Positions 1 to 5,901 of a stretch of DNA of 15,263 bases are shown here, piece after piece (positions within the stretch are counted from its first letter, which is position 1; the number at the start of each line of letters is the position of its first letter). A model generated the notes under the pieces. The model was not told where the DNA came from and searched no databases. It worked only from the letters and a program-made list of their open reading frames with translations. The position numbers and the translations under genes were made by a program. The DNA is taken from assembly GCA_016209585.1 (NCBI GenBank), contig JACQVU010000523.1, positions 1 to 15,263 on the forward strand, given 5' to 3'. The stretch comes from Planctomycetota bacterium. GTDB taxonomy: Bacteria; Planctomycetota; UBA8742; JACQVU01.

Positions 1-1563
1 GCTCTTCTGTTCGTCGTTCATGCCGCAGCCGGTGTCGGCGACGTCGATGCGCACCTCGCCCTGTCCCTCGCGGGCGGCGCGGATGGTGATGTCGCCGCCC
101 CGGCCGGTTTCGGCGCAGGCGTCCATGGCGTTGATGACCAGGTTCAACACCACCTGCAGCACCTCGTTGGCGTCACCGGCGACGCGGGGCAGGTCGGGCG
201 CCAGGTCGCGCGAGAGCGCGAGGCCCTGCCGTTCGATGTCGTAGGCCTTGAGCGCCACGGCGCGCTCGATCACGTTGGCCAGGTCTACCTCGCCCCGCGC
301 CACCCGCCGCGGCGAGAACTGCAGCAGTTTCTGCACGATGGTCTGGATGCGCAACAAGCCGTCTTCGATCAACTCCAGGTAAGCCTCCAACTGGGCGTCG
401 CGGCCGCCGGACTTGCGCGTCAGCCGGCGCACGGCGTTCAACATGCCGGAGAGCGGGTTGTTGATCTCGTGCGCGATGCCGGAGGCCAGCGACCCCATCG
501 CCGCGAGCCGCTGGGCGACGATCAGCCCTTTCTGCGTCTCGTGGAACTTGCGCGTGGCGCTCTCCACCTTGCCCTCCATGTCGCTCTTGTACTGGTCCAG
601 TTCCTCCACCATCCGGCCGAACGTGGTCATCAACGCGCCCACCTCGTCCGTCCGGCGGGTGGGCGGAACGCGCGTCCGGTAGTCCCCCTTGCCCACCTGG
701 CGCGCCACCGCCGCCAACTGCTCCAGCGGCCGGATGACCTGCCCGGCCAGCAGGATGTACACCGCGACCACGGCGGCCAGCGTGCCGGCCAGCAGCACCA
801 CGATGGTGGTCTGAATGGTCTGCCCCGCCGCCTTCTCCCACGCGAGTTGAATGGGCCGGTCTTCCACCGTGGGCGGCGTGAAGTTCATGTGAAGACGCAC
901 GACGTAGATCGGCGCCCCCTCCGTCCCGACCTCAACCGGCGGCCCCCGCGGCTGGTCGCGGTCCGTCGCGCCCGCGCCCCCGGCCTCCGCGCTCTTCTCG
1001 CCGGCCGCGGGATCGGAGCGAGACGCGCCGGCGTGCCCCGCTCCGCCGTGCGGGCGCGGGCCGGGCGGCGTCTGCTCCGGCGGATTCACCACGATGCGCA
1101 CCGGCGCGTACGCCACCAGCCCCTCCACGTGCGGCTGCATGGTCCGCCGGATCCGGGCGAAGATGGCGCGCTCACCATCCGTCGGCGCCGGGTGGGTCTC
1201 CGCGCTCACCGGCAGGCTGGGGATGGAGTACTGGTACTGGTCCGCGCCGTCCCAGATGTGGGCCGCCGTCAGATAGCCGCGCTGCACCCATTTCTGGAGG
1301 TCGGTGTACAGGTACAGGTAACTGTCCTGCTGGAACCCCGTGGCGTTCAACCATGCGGCCAGTTGCAGTTCGAAGAGGCGTCCGAGCCGCGCGCGCTCCT
1401 GCCGGTTCCAATCCTCCACGTGGCGCCGGAGCGTCTCGGCCACGTTCCGGCGCTCCTCCGCCCGCGCCTCGTCGAAGGAGAGCGACAACCAGACCCCCAG
1501 CAGCGAGGTGACGGCGATCATCACCAGGATGATCGGCAGCACGATCTTGACGCGAAACGACAT
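1..1563 (-). CDS. Membrane sensor histidine kinase, C-terminus missing
   Basis: Two-component sensor kinase that autophosphorylates on histidine and passes the phosphate to a response regulator, which is not in the window. I read 521 residues from ATG at 1563; the frame runs off the left edge. Domains in order: TM1 at about residues 7-29; an extracytoplasmic region to about 250 with a Pro/Gly/Ala-rich low-complexity stretch near 165-215; TM2 at 252-274; HAMP at about 275-327; a short coiled coil; HisKA with the H-box GIAHEINNPLSGMLN and phospho-acceptor His365; then the HATPase domain with N-box NLVINAMDAC (474-483) and G1 box DTGCGM (510-515). The remaining ATP-binding boxes lie outside the window. 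The HEINNPLSG H-box resembles the NtrB/ZraS/AtoS type, so an NtrC-like partner is possible, but that is inference. There is no good Shine-Dalgarno before the chosen ATG. An intrinsic terminator lies about 100 nt upstream, suggesting attenuation or a separate upstream transcript. Confidence 0.95.
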   Translation of the reverse strand, partial: MSFRVKIVLPIILVMIAVTSLLGVWLSLSFDEARAEERRNVAETLRRHVEDWNRQERARLGRLFELQLAAWLNATGFQQDSYLYLYTDLQKWVQRGYLTAAHIWDGADQYQYSIPSLPVSAETHPAPTDGERAIFARIRRTMQPHVEGLVAYAPVRIVVNPPEQTPPGPRPHGGAGHAGASRSDPAAGEKSAEAGGAGATDRDQPRGPPVEVGTEGAPIYVVRLHMNFTPPTVEDRPIQLAWEKAAGQTIQTTIVVLLAGTLAAVVAVYILLAGQVIRPLEQLAAVARQVGKGDYRTRVPPTRRTDEVGALMTTFGRMVEELDQYKSDMEGKVESATRKFHETQKGLIVAQRLAAMGSLASGIAHEINNPLSGMLNAVRRLTRKSGGRDAQLEAYLELIEDGLLRIQTIVQKLLQFSPRRVARGEVDLANVIERAVALKAYDIERQGLALSRDLAPDLPRVAGDANEVLQVVLNLVINAMDACAETGRGGDITIRAAREGQGEVRIDVADTGCGMNDEQKS

Positions 1564-1663
1564 CGGCGCCTACGGGGTTACACGGGGTTCCGGGGCCATC
1601 GACGAGCGGCCTCGGATGGACGCGCACGGCGCGGCGCGCTCATCTCAGCCGTCTCCACGCGGG

Positions 1664-1690
1664 AAAAAAAGCCCCCGCCCGACGCGGGGC
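1664..1690 (-). terminator. Intrinsic terminator in the leader of the histidine kinase gene
   Basis: Read on the minus strand, CCCCGC (1678-1673 complement side) and GCGGGG form a 6-bp G+C-only stem around a 5-nt loop (arms 1673-1678 and 1684-1689), followed by seven consecutive T residues (1670-1664). This is a textbook Rho-independent terminator, yet it lies only about 100 nt upstream of the kinase ATG in the same orientation. It could end a short upstream RNA or act as an attenuator. No T-run follows it on the plus strand, so orientation is fairly secure. Confidence 0.75.
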
Positions 1691-1710
1691 GCCGGACAGG
1701 GGCGTTTCTT

Positions 1711-1783
1711 CGATGATTGATTTCTTTTTGGTGGCCGAGCCGACCAATCATCGGTGGTTCGTGCGAGCGTTAGCTCAACCACC
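1711..1783 (-). promoter_or_regulatory. Tandem leader hairpins before the terminator
   Basis: Two inverted repeats sit between the 10-codon leader ORF and the terminator. The first pairs GGTGGTT with AACCACC (plus coordinates 1752-1758 and 1777-1783) and encloses a second 4-bp stem, GAGC-TAAC-GCTC; the loop of that inner stem holds the TAA stop of the leader ORF. The second pairs CGATGATTG with CAATCATCG (1711-1719 and 1746-1754, 9 bp perfect) and overlaps the first by three bases, so the two cannot both form fully. GGTGG could also pair with CCACC at 1729-1733. This is the layout expected of an attenuator with alternative folds, but no known riboswitch class is recognised. Confidence 0.45.
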
Positions 1784-1802
1784 TCCGGGGGTTACTACAC
1801 AT
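1770..1802 (-). CDS. Possible 10-codon leader peptide (MCSNPRRWLS)
   Basis: A short frame starts at ATG 1802 and ends at TAA 1770-1772. It is preceded by AAAGGAGGG (1813-1821), the best Shine-Dalgarno-like match in this intergenic region, with 11 nt between AGGAGG and the ATG, slightly long but usable. The stop codon falls in the loop of the inner hairpin of the downstream leader structure, and an intrinsic terminator follows about 80 nt later. That order (Shine-Dalgarno, short peptide, competing hairpins, terminator, structural gene) is the classic transcription-attenuation layout. The peptide has no run of one amino acid that would name the sensed tRNA; it contains Pro, two Arg and one Trp. 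Translation is not demonstrated. Confidence 0.35.
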   Translation of the reverse strand: MCSNPRRWLS

Positions 1803-1841
1803 GTTGGGATCGCCCTCCTTTCTGGTCGCGCGGCGAACGGT

Positions 1842-2065
1842 GGCCGCTTCGTGAAGCCTGGCCGCTCTTCCGGATGCTGAACGGCCGGGCGGAGCCGTCA
1901 TCCGCCACGGCGGCGGGTGAACCCGTGGGGGGCTGAACACCCCCACTGGAATTGTACGCGGAAGAGCCGGGCAGGTCGCGGGAAAATCGAATCCCACCGT
2001 CACGAACCCCTCCTCTTCCCTGGACAAGCACCCGTGCCCAGCCGCTTCGCCGCGTGCATGTCCAG
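1842..2065 (-). ncRNA. Candidate structured RNA or long structured 5' leader
   Basis: No convincing protein gene is seen here, but inverted repeats are dense and nested. Arms (plus coordinates): CTGGACA 2020-2026 with TGTCCAG 2059-2065, extended by GCAC/GTGC; GCTCTTCCG 1864-1872 with CGGAAGAGC 1959-1967, extended imperfectly by CCTG/CAGG; inside it GGATG 1872-1876 with CATCC 1899-1903, continued by ACGGC/GCCGT (1881-1885, 1894-1898); CCACGG 1905-1910 with CCGTGG 1923-1928; GTGGGGG 1925-1931 with CCCCCAC 1940-1946; and GCTT/AAGC at 1846-1857. The CCACGG and GTGGGGG helices share bases and are mutually exclusive. Orientation is inferred from the downstream minus-strand terminator at 1664-1690. 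A TACAAT box (plus ATTGTA, 1951-1956) is present on the minus strand without a good -35. It matches no tmRNA, RNase P, 6S or cobalamin signature that I could recognise. Confidence 0.35.
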
Positions 2066-2084
2066 TGCTGAAACAGGTTCTTAC

Positions 2085-2113
2085 TTGCGCGCGGCGATCG
2101 GGCATCCTATAGT
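2085..2113 (+). promoter_or_regulatory. Sigma-70-type promoter of rpmB
   Basis: TTGCGC at 2085-2090, a 17-bp spacer, and TATAGT at 2108-2113. The -10 box differs from the consensus at one position and the spacing is optimal. The predicted start is near 2119-2121, giving an rpmB leader of about 77 nt that carries the foldable sequence described separately. Confidence 0.65.
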
Positions 2114-2117
2114 CTTT

Positions 2118-2189
2118 CCCTCCCGGTGGAACAGGAACCGCTCAGGAGGGATGATATCTCCTCGTGAACGGTTGCGCTGAATGAGGAGA
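2118..2189 (+). promoter_or_regulatory. rpmB leader with competing helices around the Shine-Dalgarno
   Basis: Three helices can form but not all together. Helix 1: CCCTCC 2118-2123 with GGAGGG 2145-2150, enclosing CGGT/ACCG (2124-2127, 2137-2140). Helix 2: AGGAG 2144-2148 with CTCCT 2158-2162. Helix 3: TCTCCTC 2157-2163 with GAGGAGA 2183-2189, which is the Shine-Dalgarno itself, 7 nt before the ATG. Helix 3 would hide the ribosome-binding site; helix 2 would prevent helix 3; helix 1 would prevent helix 2. This is an anti-SD / anti-anti-SD arrangement that fits autogenous control of a ribosomal protein, or another ligand. The pairings are read directly; the function is inferred. Confidence 0.5.
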
Positions 2190-2196
2190 AGGCTGT

Positions 2197-2538
2197 ATGG
2201 CTCGCGTCTGTCAGATCACCGGCCGGAAGACCACCGTCGGCAACCAGATCACTCGCAAGGGCAAGGCCAAGCGCGAGGGCGGCGTCGGCAAGAAAACGAC
2301 GGGTATCTCCAAGCGGCGCTTCAAGATTAACCTTCACTGGCGCCGCTTCTGGGTTCCGGAACTCGACCGCTTCGTGCGGTTGCGCGTCTCCACCAAGGGC
2401 GTGCGGATCATGGAACGGAACGGCGTCTACCAGACGCTGCTTCGCGCCGGTCTCGTCAAACCGCCCAAGCCCAAGCGGCTGCGCAAGCCCCGCGTGCAGG
2501 CCCCACCGGCTCCCCCGGTGGCCGCCGCCGGCGTATGA
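2197..2538 (+). CDS. rpmB: 50S ribosomal protein L28 (bL28)
   Basis: Component of the large ribosomal subunit. The 113-residue product has the family start CQITGRKTTVGN (5-16), the basic insertion GKAKREGGVGKK (22-33), the RRFKINLHWRRFWVPE stretch (40-55) and the VRLRVSTKG core (60-68). Usual L28 proteins are 60-80 residues; here the central insertion and a Lys/Pro/Ala-rich C-terminal tail (about 88-113) make it longer, as in Planctomycetota and relatives. C5 is present but not the full CxxC zinc pair of some L28 forms. Start chosen at ATG 2197 with GAGGAG 8 nt upstream. It lies behind a good promoter and a leader with competing hairpins, and its stop overlaps the start of the next gene by 4 bp (ATGA), so the two are very likely cotranscribed and translationally coupled. 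rpmB is usually next to rpmG; that partner is absent here. Confidence 0.93.
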   Translation: MARVCQITGRKTTVGNQITRKGKAKREGGVGKKTTGISKRRFKINLHWRRFWVPELDRFVRLRVSTKGVRIMERNGVYQTLLRAGLVKPPKPKRLRKPRVQAPPAPPVAAAGV

Positions 2539-3248
2539 CGGACCCCGGCGACTGGGCGAGGTGGCTGGACTACTTTCCGACGAACGAAGTGTTGGCCCGC
2601 TCGCGCACCACGGTGGTGGCGCGGGCCGCTGTCGGCGAGAGTGAGAGCGCGGGCGACGGCGCGGGCGCGGCGCGGGCGGTCATTGTCAAGCGATACGAGG
2701 TGGTTGGCCTGCGCGGTCTCTGGCGGCGGTTCGGCTCCCGGCCGCTCTCCTGCCGCACCCACGCCTGGCACGAGGGGCGCGCCCTGCGCGCCCTTGCCGC
2801 CCTCGGCCTTGGCCCGGCCGTCTTCGCCACCATTGAAAAACGCCGGTTCGGTTTCCTCCCTTGGCGCGGCATCATCGTCATGGAGGACCTCGCCGGCTAC
2901 CTGCCGCTGCCGGCGCTGGGGCTTTGCGACTCGCGTCCCAGCTGCGGGGCGGCATTGGCCGAGACGCTGGGCGACGCCGTGCGGCGGATGCACGACGCCG
3001 GGTTTGAGCACCGCGACCTGCACCCCCGCAACGTGCTGGTCCGGTTCGACGCCCGCAGCGCCGCCTACGACCCGCGCTTCATCGACTGCCGCAAGGCCCG
3101 CCTCGGTCGCCGCCCGCTGCCCCCGGCGGTTCGCGCGCGCGACCGCGCCCCGCTGCGCGCCTGGCTGGAAAAGACGCTGGGCGACCCCGCCGCCGCGCGC
3201 TTTGACGCCGTTGGCGGCGCCACCGCCGGTGTTAAGGCCTCTGGCTGA
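2535..3248 (+). CDS. Lipopolysaccharide kinase-like protein (Kdo kinase/WaaP family)
   Basis: A small protein-kinase-fold enzyme of the type that phosphorylates Kdo or heptose in the LPS inner core at the cytoplasmic face of the inner membrane. Of 237 residues, the recognisable kinase elements are: VIVKRY with the ATP-binding Lys52; a likely C-helix Glu80 in WHEGRAL; the hinge region IIVMEDLAGY (113-122); the catalytic loop EHRDLHPRNVLV (H159-D161, N166); and FID (D184) in the metal-binding position. This HRDLHPxN...FID arrangement is characteristic of the Kdo/WaaP group rather than eukaryotic-type Ser/Thr kinases. An Ala/Gly-rich stretch at 31-48 interrupts the N-lobe. The start is the ATG overlapping the rpmB stop codon (ATGA), so translation is probably coupled to L28. 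Substrate is not determined; a small-molecule or lipid-sugar substrate is more likely than a protein. Confidence 0.8.
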   Translation: MTDPGDWARWLDYFPTNEVLARSRTTVVARAAVGESESAGDGAGAARAVIVKRYEVVGLRGLWRRFGSRPLSCRTHAWHEGRALRALAALGLGPAVFATIEKRRFGFLPWRGIIVMEDLAGYLPLPALGLCDSRPSCGAALAETLGDAVRRMHDAGFEHRDLHPRNVLVRFDARSAAYDPRFIDCRKARLGRRPLPPAVRARDRAPLRAWLEKTLGDPAAARFDAVGGATAGVKASG

Positions 3249-3274
3249 ACCCGTACGCTCGCGATGAAAACCGT

Positions 3275-3302
3275 TTGACCGCGCGCGCGGCCGGTCTACA
3301 CT
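3275..3302 (+). promoter_or_regulatory. Promoter of the 844-aa dehydrogenase-like gene
   Basis: TTGACC at 3275-3280, a 16-bp G+C-rich spacer, and TACACT at 3297-3302. Both hexamers are close to the sigma-70 consensus. The predicted transcription start is about 3308-3310, leaving only some 10 nt before the ATG at 3319, so the mRNA would have a very short leader. Confidence 0.55.
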
Positions 3303-3318
3303 CGCGGGGGAACCGCGC

Positions 3319-5853
3319 ATGCCCAGGCCACGCGAAACGTCTGATCCCGTCTCCGCCGCCATTGCCCGCCACGCGAAGGCCGGCTACTTCACCGAGGAGG
3401 CTCAGCAGGCGATCTTCACCGCCTACGCCGGCGCCTACGACGAGGAGGCCGAGGCTGGCCGCATCCGGGCGCTGGCGCTGGAGGCCCGCGCCAGGGGGTG
3501 CGGCGTCTGCGCCCTGGTCGGCGGCTTGGGGTTCGCCGGCTTCGGGCTGGCGGTGCTCGGCGGTGCGTCGCGGGCGGTCTTCGACTTGGCACGCGCCCGC
3601 GAAGCGGTGGAGGCGCTGGCCGCCTCCTGCGAGCGCGCCGGCGTCGAGACCGAGGCGGTCTACCGCGCCATCGAGGAACTGCGCGCCCTCACCGACGCCG
3701 ACCGCGCTCCCGAAGCCCTGCTCGACGGCGCCCTCTCCCGGCTGCAGAACGCGATCATCGACTCGCACCTCCCGGGGCGCGTCCACGCCGCGCTCGCGCG
3801 GGAGGTTCCTTCCGCCAGCCGCGACCAGGTGCTGGCGCTGGTCACCGGCGAACAGCGCACCTCGCGGCTCCTTCTGCGCCACCTCCTCTCCATCCGCGCC
3901 GCCTTCCGCCGCGCGCCGCGCGAGGATGCGTGGGTGACGTTGCCCATCCAGCGCCTGTCGCGCACCTCCGGCCCCAAGATTCCGCTCGCCAATCGCGGGA
4001 TCTGGCCCTTTGACGGCGAGAACGCCGGCCTGGACGCCAAGTTGGCCGATGCCGTCTCCCGGCGCACGCTGCTGGCCACCCCGTCGCGCGCGCCGTTGGA
4101 GGTGGCCGACCAGGTCATCGTCTCGATGCGTCTCTTCGTGGAGGTCGACGACGCCGGCCGCGCCAAGGTCCACTTCGACGAACTGTTTGACGAACTCCGC
4201 GACATGGCCCCCCACGTGGCCATCGGCGTCGCCCACGCGCGGGCCCAGGGGCGCGCCTACGCCATCCACGTCCTCACGACCCAGGCGGCTGGCATCTCCA
4301 GGAACCGCATCATCACGCGCCTGGTCGAAGAGATGAACCGCTCCGCGCCCGCGAAGGCCCTGGGGCGCACGTTCGAGGCCGGCCGCGACTTCCTCTGGAA
4401 CTTCACCCCCTCCCGCGTGGCTCCCGGCGACACCTGGCAAGACACCATCCGCGGCTTCTACCAACTCATCGGCCCGGCCAACCGCGCCTCCGGCCTGGCC
4501 GCGTTCGACTTCTTCTCCTGCATCTCCGTCGAGGGGTGTCACATCTTCAAGCGCCCGGAAGAGGCCGAACAGACCAAGACCTTCGAGAACACCCACGACG
4601 ACATGAACATCGCCGCCGTCAACTCCGCGGCCATGCTGTCGTCCATGGCCGGCACCAACGCCTTCGAAATGGCGCGCCAAATCAACACCCGCGCCAACCG
4701 CCGCGCGCGCGACCCCGGCAACGGCGTGGGCGGCTACTGCTATCCCAAAGACCCCTACTTCATGCTCTATTCGCCGGAGGAGATCTACACCACGGCCGAG
4801 AGCCTCCTGGACCGTGCCCTGGCCGCCAGCGTGAAGCACGCCATGCGGATGTACGTCCACTCCCGTAAGGTGAACGACTTCATGCCCTACCTCATGGTCG
4901 CCATTCTCTACCAGGCGCTCGATGAGGCCGGCCTCTCGCCCGAAAAGGCCCGCGTCGCGCTCTTCGGCATCGCCTACAAGGAAAACACCGACGACACCCG
5001 CCTCTCTCCAAGTTTCGACAACGTCGCCGCCCTCATCGGCTGGAAAAACCGCCTGAATAAACTCCCCGAATGGGCGCAAAAGGCCGCCGCCGCCGCCGGC
5101 GTGGGGGAAACGGCGGTGCGCACGCTGGCGCTCCACGACCCCTACGCCCGCCGCTGGGAAGAACTGCGTGAGATGGCTGTGGCCGTCCGCGAAGGCCGCG
5201 AGCCGCTGCGCCGGTGGGAGGCGCTCTATCGCCAGGGGATCGAGGAGGACGGCCTGATCGCCGCCACCGGCGCCGACGCCCTGCTGCTCGCCGTGAAACA
5301 CCGTCCCACCCGCCGCCTGCTGGCCGACCTGCCGGCGCTGGCGCGGGTCATGGGCCGGGGCAAGGTGATCGTCGACGGCCGCAACCTCCTCGACGACGAC
5401 GCCGTTAAACGGTGGCTCGCGCTGGGCGGGAGTTACGCCGCGGTCGGCAAAGGGCCGGCCTACGTGCGGGTGCTGCGCGAGGAGATGGAGGCGGAGCGCG
5501 CCCTGGCCCAAGCCTTTCTCGGCTCCATCTCGGAGGCCCCCGGCTCGCCCGCGGCCGAGGAGACCTTCGCGGCCCTCAAGGCCGGCGTTCACCTCTCCGA
5601 CCGGTTGGAGGCGGCGCGCTCCGGGCCGCTCTCGCGCGCCGACGCGCTGCGCGAACTGGCCCGCGCGCGCTCCGCGGCCCAGGTCTCTTACCGCGCGTGG
5701 CTCGCGGTGGGGGGCGAATACGTGGTCATCGACCGCGCGCGACACGAGCCGCTCGCCGGCGAGGCGATCATGGCCCGGTTCACGGCGGCGGGGGTGAATC
5801 GCGCCTCGGCCCGGCCGGCGACCCATCCGACCGCCGGCCCGGTCGTTCCATAG
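3319..5853 (+). CDS. Oversized UDP-glucose/GDP-mannose dehydrogenase family protein
   Basis: NAD-dependent nucleotide-sugar dehydrogenase family, which makes uronic acids for surface polysaccharides by two successive oxidations. All core landmarks are present in order: Rossmann motif GLGFAG (69-74); LTTQAAG (319-325) at the position of the family STxPPG; TPSRVAPG (363-370) matching SPERVxPG; EQTKTFENTHDDMNIAAVN with Lys420 and Asn424; catalytic Cys474 in VGGYCYPKDPYF; FGIAYKENTDDTRLSPS (about 548-564); and VDGRNLLD (685-692). The ENT-x-DDMNIA segment and the DPYF ending resemble WecC-type enzymes. At 844 residues it is about twice the usual 420-450. The extra length is a helical insertion of about 130 residues between the Rossmann start and the ENAGLDAKLADAV segment (near 233), a 60-residue N-terminal extension, and about 145 residues at the C-terminus. 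Substrate unknown; activity likely but not certain given the altered TTQ motif. Confidence 0.82.
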   Translation: MPRPRETSDPVSAAIARHAKAGYFTEEAQQAIFTAYAGAYDEEAEAGRIRALALEARARGCGVCALVGGLGFAGFGLAVLGGASRAVFDLARAREAVEALAASCERAGVETEAVYRAIEELRALTDADRAPEALLDGALSRLQNAIIDSHLPGRVHAALAREVPSASRDQVLALVTGEQRTSRLLLRHLLSIRAAFRRAPREDAWVTLPIQRLSRTSGPKIPLANRGIWPFDGENAGLDAKLADAVSRRTLLATPSRAPLEVADQVIVSMRLFVEVDDAGRAKVHFDELFDELRDMAPHVAIGVAHARAQGRAYAIHVLTTQAAGISRNRIITRLVEEMNRSAPAKALGRTFEAGRDFLWNFTPSRVAPGDTWQDTIRGFYQLIGPANRASGLAAFDFFSCISVEGCHIFKRPEEAEQTKTFENTHDDMNIAAVNSAAMLSSMAGTNAFEMARQINTRANRRARDPGNGVGGYCYPKDPYFMLYSPEEIYTTAESLLDRALAASVKHAMRMYVHSRKVNDFMPYLMVAILYQALDEAGLSPEKARVALFGIAYKENTDDTRLSPSFDNVAALIGWKNRLNKLPEWAQKAAAAAGVGETAVRTLALHDPYARRWEELREMAVAVREGREPLRRWEALYRQGIEEDGLIAATGADALLLAVKHRPTRRLLADLPALARVMGRGKVIVDGRNLLDDDAVKRWLALGGSYAAVGKGPAYVRVLREEMEAERALAQAFLGSISEAPGSPAAEETFAALKAGVHLSDRLEAARSGPLSRADALRELARARSAAQVSYRAWLAVGGEYVVIDRARHEPLAGEAIMARFTAAGVNRASARPATHPTAGPVVP

Positions 5854-5901
5854 GAAGAGGGAATCGTCGGCCCACGCCGATCCCCGCGACGGACAGAGGC
5901 C

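Noticed and set aside
173..841. Minus-strand 222-codon frame and plus-strand 415-codon frame (469-1716) in the kinase region
   Set aside because: The true coding frame is the 521-codon kinase frame with H-, N- and G1-boxes; the others are off-frame shadows.
1729..1810. Possible tRNA on either strand, prompted by GTTGAGCTAACG, TTAGCTCAACC and CCACCA
   Set aside because: No cloverleaf could be folded: there is no T-arm with GTTCNANNC and no matching acceptor stem. Resemblance to the GTTGAGCTAAC of 23S rRNA 3' ends covers only 11 bases.
1980..2000. GGATTCGAT on the minus strand as a tmRNA 5' signature
   Set aside because: No matching 3' T-arm or tag reading frame with an Ala-rich end is found within 400 nt.
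1770..2105. A 111-codon minus-strand frame ending in the same residues as the proposed leader peptide
   Set aside because: Pro/Arg-rich, no Shine-Dalgarno at its start and no similarity recognised; the sequence is better explained by nested inverted repeats. Only the last 10 codons, which have their own Shine-Dalgarno, were kept.
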